NCBI GenBank assembly: GCA_963718605.1
Contig: OY970363.1
Span: forward strand, 3,782,001 to 3,846,000
From: JACCXE01 sp963718605
GTDB lineage: Bacteria; Actinomycetota; Acidimicrobiia; Acidimicrobiales; JACCXE01
Reading direction: 5' to 3'
Length of the DNA: 64,000 nucleotides
Shown here: positions 54,980 to 62,348 of the stretch, piece by piece
How positions within the stretch are numbered: the first letter of the stretch is position 1
Layout of the letters: each line of letters starts with the position of its first letter
Made by a program: the position numbers and the translations under genes
The notes under the pieces: generated by a model
The model's database searches: none
What the model saw: only the letters and a program-made list of their open reading frames with translations
Told to the model about the DNA's origin: nothing

Positions 54980-55951
54980 ATGACTGACGATGCTCGCCGG
55001 AAGATCCTCGAAGCGGTGGCGGCGGGGCGCATGGATCCCGGCGACGCCGCGGATGCCCTCGCCGACATTGACGCCGGCTTCGCCCCGCCCGACGAGACAA
55101 CGCAACCCGGGTCCGAGCCCGAAGTGCGAACGCCCAGCCGCCGCGCCACGACCATCGCGAGCGTCAAGGTGGACGGGAACTTCCGGTCCATTGAGGTGAT
55201 CGGCGACGAAGGCGTGAACGAGGCGGTCGCCGACGGCCCCCACCGTGTGCGTTGGGAGGGCGACGTGCTCGTGATCGACGGCGCCGCCGTCTTTGACGAT
55301 GACCGCGACGATGACGACGACGACGGGCCCGACTTCGGCGAATGGTTCCGCACCACCGGCCCGCGGCGCCTCCACCGCGCCCGCTTGGCGTACGCAGGCG
55401 GCGGCGACTTCAAGTCGCGTCCGCTGCGCGTGCGGGTGAACCCCGATCTCCCGCTCGAGGCGCGCGTCGAGGCGGGCCCGCTCACGATCCGCCGCATGCG
55501 CGGCCCGGTCAAGGCCCGGGTCGCGGCTGGCCCCCTCGTCATCGAAGGCTTCGAATCCCCCATCGACGTGCGGGTCGCGGCGGGCAAGGTCGTCGCTACT
55601 GGTCGCCTTGACCATGGCGTGAGCACCATCGACTGCGACGCCGGCAAAGTGAAGCTGCACCTCGAGCACGGGTCCGACGCGCGCGTGAATGCGTCGGCCA
55701 CGCTCGGCAAGGTCGACTTCGGCGGCAAGCGCGGCTCGCGACGCGACCACCGCGAGGACTTTCACTGGGCCGGCATGCGCGACGAGTTCGGCAATTTGAA
55801 CGACCTGGGCGATCGCCTCGGGCGGCTCTTGAACAACGCGTTCTCCGATGAGCACGAAATGGTCGTGGGCGCCGGCACCGCCGTCGTCGACATCCGCGTG
55901 TCGATGGGCTCAGCCGACATCACCTTCGACGATCAGCCGTCCTCGTCGTGA
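54980..55951 (+). CDS. DUF4097-like beta-strand repeat protein
   Basis: 323 residues. The N-terminal helix (DDARRKILEAVAAGRMDPGDAADALADID) is a short SHOCT-like element. An acidic patch (DDDRDDDDDDGPD, about 108-120) precedes a right-handed beta-repeat region in which short strands recur (LRVRVNPDLPLEARVEAGPLTIRRM, VKARVAAGPLVIEGF, IDVRVAAGKVVATGR, STIDCDAGKVKLHL), the DUF4097/adhesin-like pattern. No signal or TM. It is paired with DUF2089, often found beside such proteins. Function unknown. Confidence 0.75.
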   Translation: MTDDARRKILEAVAAGRMDPGDAADALADIDAGFAPPDETTQPGSEPEVRTPSRRATTIASVKVDGNFRSIEVIGDEGVNEAVADGPHRVRWEGDVLVIDGAAVFDDDRDDDDDDGPDFGEWFRTTGPRRLHRARLAYAGGGDFKSRPLRVRVNPDLPLEARVEAGPLTIRRMRGPVKARVAAGPLVIEGFESPIDVRVAAGKVVATGRLDHGVSTIDCDAGKVKLHLEHGSDARVNASATLGKVDFGGKRGSRRDHREDFHWAGMRDEFGNLNDLGDRLGRLLNNAFSDEHEMVVGAGTAVVDIRVSMGSADITFDDQPSSS

Positions 55952-56334
55952 CCAGCCAGTTTCACGCACCCCGCGATTGCCCGGTCTGCGGCGAACGGCT
56001 TGCCCTCACGCGACTGTCGTGCGGCGATTGCGGTACCGAATTGTCGGGCGCCTTCGGGTCGTGCGACTTCTGCGCGCTGGGCGACGAAGACCGCGACATC
56101 CTGCGGGTCTTCCTGTCGTCGCGGGGCAACATGAAGGACGTCGAGCGTCACCTTGGGGTCTCCTACCCCACCGCCCGCAGCCGCTTCGACGCGCTGCTCG
56201 GCCGTCTCGGTCTGCACCCCTCCCACGAAGACGAAGCGGCGCCGCCGAAAGAGCGCGACCCCGACCGCCTTGCCGTGCTCGAGGCGCTGGCCCGCGGCGA
56301 CATGGACATCGACGCCGCGTCAGGTCTTATCTGA
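55948..56334 (+). CDS. DUF2089 family zinc-ribbon/HTH protein
   Basis: 128 residues. Two ribbon pairs in the first 45 (CPVCGE, CGDCGTE, with CDFC next) are followed by the DUF2089 helix-turn-helix: DRDILRVFLSSRGNMKDVERHLGVSYPTARSRFDALLGRLG. Likely a DNA-binding regulator of its own operon. The GTG overlaps the DUF4097 stop (GTGA), and its 3' end overlaps the GH5 gene by 8 bases. Confidence 0.85.
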   Translation: MTSQFHAPRDCPVCGERLALTRLSCGDCGTELSGAFGSCDFCALGDEDRDILRVFLSSRGNMKDVERHLGVSYPTARSRFDALLGRLGLHPSHEDEAAPPKERDPDRLAVLEALARGDMDIDAASGLI

Positions 56335-57382
56335 GCAACGCCTCGCGCACGGGTTGGCCGATGACAGACGGCTCGCCGTTGGGTGTCAGCAGGCAGTAGT
56401 CGGTGACCTTGCCGTTGCACCACAGCCAGGCGATCCAGCCGATCTGGTGGTCCTCGGCCCACTGAATAGGCGCACCGATCTCCCCCGCAATCGGGCGCTG
56501 GGTGCCGAACTCGGTGAGCATTACCGGGCGCCGGGCGATGGTTGACGCGATCTGGGAGTCGAGGAACGGCACGTACTGCTTGCCCTCGCAGGAGTACGCC
56601 TGAGTCTGCGGCACGCCGGCGGCGCCGCACGTGTACGGATAGGCGTGGGCGCCGTAAATCACGTTCGCGTCCTTCGCCAACGGGACGTCGGCGAGGAGCC
56701 GCAGGTCGTTGCCCCACTGCAGGCCGGTCGCGAAGACCAGGCCGTTGAAACCGACACGTCGTACGCCGTCGAGCAGTTGTTGCATGCCCACCGCGGCGTA
56801 GTTGTCCACGACACCGCCGTTGCGCCAAGTGTCCCAACTGGTGTCGTGCGGCTCGTTGTACAAGTCGATCGCGACGTAGGGCCGGTCCTTGTAGCGCAGG
56901 GCAAGCATCTTGACGAAGGCCAGGTTGTACAGGTCCGGCGCCTTCTGATTGCCGCTCCACGCGCCGACGCCACAGGGCAAACCCTTCGTCGCGAAGTGGT
57001 CGTCTAGGAGCACCACCATCTTCAGTTGCTCGGCATAACCCACGACGCGGTCGACGGTCGCGAGGTAGTCCTTGTTGAAGCCACACATCCCCGGCGTGGC
57101 GAAACGGTCTGACAGCGGGAGGCGGACGATGTTTGCGCCCCAGCTCTTCATCCGCTGGAACGTCGGAAGGTCGAGGTCGTAGCCGAAGGCCGTGTACTCG
57201 AGGCCGCTCTTGTTCACGCCCCGCAGGGTCACCGGTCCGCCGTCGGGCCCGACGATGTTGCGGCCCTGGACGTGGAACTTGCCGTCGCCGCCACCTGCAC
57301 CAGCGGCGGGCGCCATCGTCCCAATGGTGATGAGCGCGCCAAGTGCGGCAATAGCTAATGCAATACGGCGAATCGAATTCAC
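56327..57382 (-). CDS. Secreted glycoside hydrolase family 5-like (endoglucanase type)
   Basis: 351 residues from the GTG at 57382. Signal peptide VNSIRRIALAIAALGALITIGTMAPAAGA. The GH5 barrel has VTLRGVNKSGLEY, WGANIVRLPLSD, acid/base Glu in AIDLYNEPHDTSW, the HAYPYTC strand, nucleophile Glu in PVMLTEFGTQRP, and WIAWLWCNGK near the end. Four Cys suggest disulfides for an extracellular enzyme. Probably a beta-glucanase or mannanase; no carbohydrate-binding module. Confidence 0.85.
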   Translation of the reverse strand: MNSIRRIALAIAALGALITIGTMAPAAGAGGGDGKFHVQGRNIVGPDGGPVTLRGVNKSGLEYTAFGYDLDLPTFQRMKSWGANIVRLPLSDRFATPGMCGFNKDYLATVDRVVGYAEQLKMVVLLDDHFATKGLPCGVGAWSGNQKAPDLYNLAFVKMLALRYKDRPYVAIDLYNEPHDTSWDTWRNGGVVDNYAAVGMQQLLDGVRRVGFNGLVFATGLQWGNDLRLLADVPLAKDANVIYGAHAYPYTCGAAGVPQTQAYSCEGKQYVPFLDSQIASTIARRPVMLTEFGTQRPIAGEIGAPIQWAEDHQIGWIAWLWCNGKVTDYCLLTPNGEPSVIGQPVREALLR

Positions 57383-57466
57383 GTGAGCCCCAGCCCCAAA
57401 ATGCGTCCATCCCCAGCGGCTGGACTCCCGCACCCTACAAGACGCCGGAGAAGTGGGCCTGTCACG

Positions 57467-57488
57467 CGTCACACCCCTCGGGCAGACT
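57467..57488 (+). promoter_or_regulatory. DNA-damage-type promoter element upstream of the nuclease gene
   Basis: CGTCACAC (57467-57474), spacer CCCTCGGG, CAGACT (57483-57488), then 7 bases to the GTG at 57496. Fourth copy of the element; its -10 is the weakest. Confidence 0.5.
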
Positions 57489-57495
57489 CGCCCGG

Positions 57496-58026
57496 GTGCG
57501 CCGAGTTCTTGCCCTAGTTGCCGTGGCGCTGAGCGCGTCGGGTTGCGCGGTCAACGCGCGGTCCGCGACACGGCTCACGCCCAGCAACACGGCACCCGGC
57601 GCCGCGATCGTCACCCAAGAGGTGGACGGCGACACGATTCATGTCGACATCGGCGGCGCCGACGAGCGCATCCGGTTTATCGGCATCGATACGCCGGAAA
57701 CGCACGGCCGCAACGGCCTCGTCGAGTGCTTCGGCAAGGAGGCCGCCGCGCACACGGCCTCACTTATCCCGGTCGGCACCGAGGTGCGCCTCGTGCGCGA
57801 CGCCGAGGCCCGTGATCGGTATGGCCGGCTGCTCGCGTACGTCTATCGGGCGAAGGACGACCTGTTCGTGAACCTGGCGCTGGCGCGCGACGGTTATGCG
57901 GACGTGCTCACGTACCCGCCCAACGTCGCGCACGCGCAAGAGTTCGTCGCGGCGGTGCGCGGCGCGCGCGACGCGAACCTGGGCTTGTGGAGCAAGTGCG
58001 GCAGCGCGGACGTGCCGATCGAATGA
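57496..58026 (+). CDS. Thermonuclease (SNase-like) lipoprotein
   Basis: 176 residues. Signal and lipobox VRRVLALVAVALSASGC, so probably membrane-anchored outside the cell. SNase fold: VDGDTIHVDIGGADERIRFIGIDTPETHG (metal Asp, catalytic Arg in IRFIGIDTPE), CFGKEAAAHTASLIPVGTEVRLVRDAEARDRYGRLLAYVY (second Arg) and DLFVNLALARDGYADV. It cleaves DNA or RNA with calcium. The GTG at 57496 is set by the -10 of the shared promoter element. Divergent from the GH5 gene. Confidence 0.88.
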   Translation: MRRVLALVAVALSASGCAVNARSATRLTPSNTAPGAAIVTQEVDGDTIHVDIGGADERIRFIGIDTPETHGRNGLVECFGKEAAAHTASLIPVGTEVRLVRDAEARDRYGRLLAYVYRAKDDLFVNLALARDGYADVLTYPPNVAHAQEFVAAVRGARDANLGLWSKCGSADVPIE

Positions 58027-58057
58027 GGCGGGGGCGTCGCCGTTTAACGTTGGCGCC

Positions 58058-58885
58058 GTGACCACCGACGTCGAACGCCTGGGTTTCGCCGAGTCGACCC
58101 CGCTCGTCATCGTCACGGCCGACGAACTCGGATTCGGTTTCGCGAGCAACGAGGGCGTACGCCAGGCCCTCGACCACGGCGCCGCCACGTCGGCGGGTCT
58201 GATGGTGCCCGCCCCGTGGGCCCGCGCCGCGTCCGCCGCGCACCGCGGTCAGGACGTCGGCGTGTCGCTCACGCTCAATGCCGAACACGATCTGTACCGG
58301 TGGGGCCCGATCACGCACGCGCCGTCATTGCTGGACGGCGATGGCGGGTTCCCGCGCACGCCGTCCGACTTGTGGGACCACGCCGACGTCGACGAGGTAC
58401 GTCGTGAACTGCGGGCGCAGTTGGAACGCGCGATCTGGTGGGGCTTCGACGTGAGCCACCTGTCGAGCCATCTCGATGCGGCGGTCATGCGGCCTGAGTT
58501 CTTCGATGTCGTGCTGGAGTTGGCGCTCGACTACAAGCTGGCCCTGCGGTTGCCGAGTGCGGACGTTGAAGCCGTGGCCGGGTTCCCGTTCCGACGCCTC
58601 GCCGCTGAGGAAGCAATTGCGGTACCGGACCGGGTCGTCGTGGTGCGCGGGCCCGCGACCGAGGCCGTCATGGCGTTCGTTGACGCGCTTGAACCGGGTG
58701 TGACCGAGATCGTGCTGCGGCCCGCGATCGATACGCCCGAGTTACGCGCGCAGGCCGAGGACGCCGAAGAGCGCGTCGACCACCTCAACACCCTGTGCGG
58801 CGCCACCCTGGCCGATGCGTTGGCCGCCCGCGGCGCACAACGCATCGCCTGGCGCGACCTGCGCGCCCTGCAGCGCGCTCGTTAA
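58058..58885 (+). CDS. ChbG/HpnK (YdjC) family deacetylase
   Basis: 275 residues. Metal motif near residue 20 is VIVTADELGFGFASNEGV, in which the second Asp of the usual ADDFG is Glu. The other metal ligands lie in VSHLSSHLDAAVMRPEFFDVV (HxxxH). Family members remove N-acetyl groups from chito-oligosaccharides or related sugars. The Asp-to-Glu change may alter metal binding. The stop shares a TTAA palindrome with the convergent anti-sigma gene. Confidence 0.8.
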   Translation: MTTDVERLGFAESTPLVIVTADELGFGFASNEGVRQALDHGAATSAGLMVPAPWARAASAAHRGQDVGVSLTLNAEHDLYRWGPITHAPSLLDGDGGFPRTPSDLWDHADVDEVRRELRAQLERAIWWGFDVSHLSSHLDAAVMRPEFFDVVLELALDYKLALRLPSADVEAVAGFPFRRLAAEEAIAVPDRVVVVRGPATEAVMAFVDALEPGVTEIVLRPAIDTPELRAQAEDAEERVDHLNTLCGATLADALAARGAQRIAWRDLRALQRAR

Positions 58886-59643
58886 GCGACGGTGCCGCTG
58901 ATGAGCGGGAGTTGCGACGGAACCGTGGCGCCGCCCGCCCGTTCAACCGTGATGGCGAGTTGGTTCATCGTCAGCTTCGCGGTGAACCCCGCAACCTTCG
59001 GATTCGATCCGAGCACGCTTAGCGATACCGGACTCCGACCTTCAGCCAGGCCCCAGAGTTGATAGGTCTGCCCGTCATCCAGCTTCGGCAGCCGGGTGTG
59101 CAGCAGGTAGCTGGTGCCGTTCGGTCGTAGTACCGCGTCGGCGCTCACTGCTCCGTCCGCCGATCGGAGCGACACAACCCGTGAGCTCGGATCGGCCATC
59201 GCCAGATCCGCCAAATGGCTGATCGTCTGGTTGTTCTCGAAGCGCCCGATCTTGTCGTCCTGACGCACCAACAACGCGGTGTTCACCGCGATGATCGCAG
59301 CCGCGATGCCGGCCGCGGCCACGCCGACGGTGCGCCAACGCGGGCCACGCGTCTTGGCGACATGCGCGGCGCGCGCGTCGCCCGTGGGCATACGGAACAC
59401 GGTGGCCATGTCGGGTGGGGCTTCTTCGAGGTTGGCGACGATCCTGTCCCACAGACCGTCGGGCGCTTCGGTGCCGGCGTGCGCGAGCGTCGCCGCGGTT
59501 TCGCGGTGATCGTTCAGCTCGGCCCGACACTTCGGGCATTCAGAGAGGTGACGTTCGAAGGCGTCGACTTCGTCGGGCTCGAGGGCGTCGAGCGCATACG
59601 CGCCGACCAATTCCTGCATGTCGCTGTGGGACTGCCGCGCCAT
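58882..59643 (-). CDS. Anti-sigma factor, zinc-finger RskA-like
   Basis: 253 residues. The N-terminal cytoplasmic part has the ZAS motif HLSECPKCRAEL (H-x3-C-x2-C, near residues 31-38). One TM segment lies at about 104-122 (VGVAAAGIAAAIIAVNTALLV), then an extracytoplasmic RskA domain (DPSSRVVSLRSADGAVSADAVLRPNGTSYLLHTRLPKLDDGQTYQLWGL). It holds the neighbouring sigma factor inactive until envelope-side proteolysis. The ATG shares one base with the sigma stop (TGATG), giving stoichiometric expression. Confidence 0.88.
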   Translation of the reverse strand: MARQSHSDMQELVGAYALDALEPDEVDAFERHLSECPKCRAELNDHRETAATLAHAGTEAPDGLWDRIVANLEEAPPDMATVFRMPTGDARAAHVAKTRGPRWRTVGVAAAGIAAAIIAVNTALLVRQDDKIGRFENNQTISHLADLAMADPSSRVVSLRSADGAVSADAVLRPNGTSYLLHTRLPKLDDGQTYQLWGLAEGRSPVSLSVLGSNPKVAGFTAKLTMNQLAITVERAGGATVPSQLPLISGTVA

Positions 59644-60221
59644 CACGCCTCCGATCCAACGATACCGGCGGCTTGCAATTCGGTGCGCAAGCGACGCAGG
59701 CCAGTACGAATTCGACTCTTCACTGTTCCCTCGGGTTGGTCCAATATCGTCGCGACTTCCCGATACGAGTGGCCACCGAAGTAGGCCAGCTCGATCGCGG
59801 CGCGTTCGTCGACGGGCAACACGCCCATGGCGCCTTGCACCTGCTCGGCCATCGCGAGGTCCCACACTTCGCGCTCGAGGTCGTAGCCGGCCTTGGCCGT
59901 GCGAGCGGCGTCGACCTCTTCGCGACGGCGGCGCGACCCATCCGAGCGCGCCATGTCGACCGCGCGGCTGTGGGCCTGGGTGAGCAGGAACGAGCGGAGC
60001 GAGCCGCGGTCCGGATCGAAGCGATCAGGACTGGACCACAGCTTCAACAAAACCTCTTGCACGACTTCTTCCGCGAGGCCCGACGCATTCGTCACGCGAC
60101 GGGCCAGGGCATACACGGCTCCGGCGTGGCGGCGATACACCTCGGCGAGGGCCTCTTGCTTGTAGCGAGCGATACCCAGAACCAGGGTGGCGTCGCTTTG
60201 CTCTCGTATGTCAGTAGCCAC
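59643..60221 (-). CDS. ECF RNA polymerase sigma factor (SigK-like)
   Basis: 192 residues. Region 2 has YRRHAGAVYALARRVTNASGLAEEVVQEVLLKLW and FLLTQAHSRAVDMAR; region 4 has LPVDERAAIELAYFGGHSYREVATILDQPEGTVKSRIRTGLRRLR. The start is GTG at 60219-60221, because GGAGGT (60231-60226) sits four bases upstream as a ribosome-binding site. An ATG at 60233 would leave that site inside the gene. Its cognate anti-sigma is the next gene. It is transcribed away from the cupredoxin operon and probably autoregulates through the shared inverted repeat. Confidence 0.88.
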   Translation of the reverse strand: MATDIREQSDATLVLGIARYKQEALAEVYRRHAGAVYALARRVTNASGLAEEVVQEVLLKLWSSPDRFDPDRGSLRSFLLTQAHSRAVDMARSDGSRRRREEVDAARTAKAGYDLEREVWDLAMAEQVQGAMGVLPVDERAAIELAYFGGHSYREVATILDQPEGTVKSRIRTGLRRLRTELQAAGIVGSEA

Positions 60222-60237
60222 GTTGACCTCCATACCC

Positions 60238-60297
60238 ACTACGGATCGGCGGTCCGCGGCGGATGACAAGAAGAAAGTTCGCGCTTCCTGTCATCCG
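60238..60297. promoter_or_regulatory. Divergent ECF promoters in an inverted repeat
   Basis: CGGATGACA (60260-60268) and TGTCATCCG (60289-60297) form a perfect 9-bp inverted repeat with a 20-base spacer. On the minus strand, TCATCC plus a 16-base spacer leads to CCGTAG (60244-60239). On the plus strand, TCATCC plus 15 bases leads to CCGTAA (60312-60317). This resembles the SigK -35 CCATCC and -10 CCGAAT of mycobacteria. See findings. Confidence 0.65.
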
Positions 60298-60325
60298 GCT
60301 TCTCCCGCACACCGTAACCAATGCG

Positions 60326-60730
60326 ATGCGAAAGTCACCCCCACCTCGTCGGCTCGTTGTCATCGGTGCAGTCGCTGCGTTTGCTCTGTTGGGCGCATGC
60401 GGCGGCAACGACGCCGAATCTTCGACTGAGGCAACCGACAAGCCTGCTGTCACCACCGCTAACGCTTCGACCACGGACAAAGTCGCTGTCAAAGACTTCC
60501 AGTTCGGACCCAAGGCGATAACGGTCAAGGCGGGTTCAACGGTTACTTGGACCAACAAGGACTCGTTCGATCACTCGATCGAGATCGAGTCGCTGAAGCT
60601 GTCCGGCCCGAAGTTCGGTCCGCAGACGATGCCGACGAGCTTCACGCATCAATTCGAAACGCCCGGCACTTATCCGTATTTCTGCGGAGTCCACAACTCG
60701 ATGACGGGCACCGTCATCGTCACTAGCTAG
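60326..60730 (+). CDS. Cupredoxin (plastocyanin/azurin-like) lipoprotein
   Basis: 134 residues. Signal and lipobox LVVIGAVAAFALLGAC. Cupredoxin domain: AVKDFQFGPKAITVKAGSTVTWTNKDSFDHSIEIES supplies the first His, and TYPYFCGVHNSMTGTVIV supplies Cys, His and Met of a type 1 copper site. Lipid-anchored electron carrier outside the cell. The ATG at 60326 lies eight bases after CCGTAA (60312-60317), so the transcript may be leaderless. First gene of an operon with two ferritin-like proteins. Confidence 0.88.
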   Translation: MRKSPPPRRLVVIGAVAAFALLGACGGNDAESSTEATDKPAVTTANASTTDKVAVKDFQFGPKAITVKAGSTVTWTNKDSFDHSIEIESLKLSGPKFGPQTMPTSFTHQFETPGTYPYFCGVHNSMTGTVIVTS

Positions 60731-60740
60731 GAGCTACTAG

Positions 60741-61463
60741 ATGGAATTGACAGAACGGGAGTTGCACGCGCAACTTCGCGATGTCGACGACCTGCATCGC
60801 GAGGGCATGCCGACCATGGCCACTGACCTGCGCGATGTTCATGCGGAGACGCGCTCGACGCGTTCGCGCCGTGACCTGGTCACGACGGCCGCCATCGCTG
60901 GCGCAGCCGTGACGATTGGCTCGACGGTGTTGCCGCTGAACCGGCTCGTTTCGGCCAACGCACAGATGCTCGACGACGCGACCATCGCGGCCTTCGCCGC
61001 GTCGGTTGAATACACCGCGGTCGCGGCATACAAGGCTGCTGCTGGTAGCGGCAAAGTGACGACGCCTGCAGTTGGCGCCGCCGCGATGCTGTTCCTCGGC
61101 CACCACAAAGAGCACGGCGACGCGTTCCAGTCCGCCTCCGGCGGCAAGATTGCGAAGGACACGACCAACCCGAAGCTCCTCAAGGCGCTCAGCGATCAGC
61201 TGACCGCCGCGAAGACCGAGAAGGACGTCCTGAAGATCGCGTACGACACGGAGAACGCGGCAGCCGCCACGTACCTGTTCGCACTTGGTGCGTTGCAGAG
61301 TGCCGACGCCCTGAAGCTCACGGCTTCGATCCTCCCGATCGAAAGCGCGCATGCAGTGGTCCTCGCTGGCGTGCTCGGCCTTCCGGCCACCGACCAGACC
61401 TACCTTCCGCCGTTCGAAACGCAGAAGGCCGCCCTGTCCCCGACCGCGTTCCCGCTGGCGTAA
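60741..61463 (+). CDS. Tat-exported ferritin-like protein
   Basis: 240 residues. N-terminal cytoplasmic stretch, then a Tat-like signal RSRRDLVTTAAIAGAAVTIGSTVLPL. Ferritin-like four-helix bundle (Ferritin_2 type): VEYTAVAAYKAA (Glu), LGHHKEHGDAF (ExxH-type HHKEH), DTENAAAATYLFALG (Glu) and LPIESAHAVVLAG (Glu-x2-His) give the expected di-iron ligands. Ribosome-binding site AGGAG lies eight bases upstream of the ATG. It may oxidise or store iron outside the membrane, possibly passing electrons to the cupredoxin. Confidence 0.8.
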   Translation: MELTERELHAQLRDVDDLHREGMPTMATDLRDVHAETRSTRSRRDLVTTAAIAGAAVTIGSTVLPLNRLVSANAQMLDDATIAAFAASVEYTAVAAYKAAAGSGKVTTPAVGAAAMLFLGHHKEHGDAFQSASGGKIAKDTTNPKLLKALSDQLTAAKTEKDVLKIAYDTENAAAATYLFALGALQSADALKLTASILPIESAHAVVLAGVLGLPATDQTYLPPFETQKAALSPTAFPLA

Positions 61464-61493
61464 GCGGCCGAGAACAAGGAGAACTGAATACAT

Positions 61494-62270
61494 ATGGAAA
61501 TCAACCGTGATCATCTGCGCCGTGAGGCGCGGGAAATCCAAGTAGCGCACGAGAACTCGATGGGCAGCATGCGCGACCTCGTGCAGCGGGTCCTCGACCC
61601 GTCGTCGAAGGCTGACGGCAGCATCAAGAGCGATCTGTTCCTGAGTGGCGTCAACCGTCGCCGCTTCATGCAGATCGGTGGCGTGTCGGTTCTGTCCGCC
61701 GCCGTCCTCGCCGCCTGCGGCAAGGATGACAACAAGAAGGGCAGCTCGACTGGCACCACCGGTGGCAGCAAGGGTTCGGATACCGACATCGCGATCCTGC
61801 GCACCGCGAGCTCGCTCGAGCACGTCGCGATCGACGTGTACCAGAAGGCGATCGACAACGCGGGTGCCCTTGGCATCAGCGCCGGCGTCGCCGACGTCGC
61901 CAAGCTGTTCCAAGCCCAGCACAACGATCACGCCGGTCTCTTCGAAGGCGCGACCAAGGAAGCGGGCGGGGACCCGTTCACCACGGCGAACCCGGCCGTG
62001 CTCGACTCGCTCAAGGGCCGCATCGCAGCCCTCAAGAACGAGATGGACGTCATTGTGCTCGCCCGCGACCTCGAAAACGTGGCCGCGGCGACGTACCAGT
62101 CGACCGTCGGCGCGTACGACAACCTGGCGTACAACGCGGCGTCGATGTCGGTAGGCGGGGTTGAAGCCCGCCACGCCGCCGTGCTCAACGGCGTCTTGAA
62201 GTCCGACGTGTTCTCCACGAAGGCTTTCCACACCGCGACTGGTGCAGTCGCCGTGGGCACCGGCCTGTAG
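61494..62270 (+). CDS. Tat lipoprotein with ferritin-like domain
   Basis: 258 residues. The signal reads NRRRFMQIGGVSVLSAAVLAAC, a twin-Arg motif and lipobox (Tat lipoprotein). A Ser/Gly linker and a ferritin-like bundle follow: LEHVAIDVYQKAI, FQAQHNDHAGLF (HxxH), DLENVAAATYQSTVG and VGGVEARHAAVLNG hold the metal ligands (Glu, His). Paralogue of the gene before it; the pair probably arose by duplication. The ribosome-binding site AAGGAG precedes the ATG by 11 bases. Confidence 0.82.
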   Translation: MEINRDHLRREAREIQVAHENSMGSMRDLVQRVLDPSSKADGSIKSDLFLSGVNRRRFMQIGGVSVLSAAVLAACGKDDNKKGSSTGTTGGSKGSDTDIAILRTASSLEHVAIDVYQKAIDNAGALGISAGVADVAKLFQAQHNDHAGLFEGATKEAGGDPFTTANPAVLDSLKGRIAALKNEMDVIVLARDLENVAAATYQSTVGAYDNLAYNAASMSVGGVEARHAAVLNGVLKSDVFSTKAFHTATGAVAVGTGL

Positions 62271-62281
62271 AACAGCCGCTT

Positions 62282-62331
62282 CGTCCGGTCCGAAGCATGT
62301 GACCTCGATCACATGAAATGCGGACCGGACG
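62282..62331. repeat. Nested inverted repeat between ferritin-like and ABC genes
   Basis: CGTCCGGTCCG (62282-62292) and CGGACCGGACG (62321-62331) are perfect 11-bp arms. Inside, CATGTGA and TCACATG form a second palindrome. It may act as a terminator of the upstream operon, an operator, or both; there is no T-run. Confidence 0.6.
62297..62314. promoter_or_regulatory. CRP/FNR-family binding site
   Basis: ATGTGA-N6-TCACAT, a perfect 18-bp palindrome that matches the CRP consensus TGTGA-N6-TCACA. It lies 35 bases before the ABC ATPase start, at a position compatible with regulation of the ABC genes, and within the larger inverted repeat. Confidence 0.65.
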
Positions 62332-62348
62332 GAGCATGCTGCGGCTGC

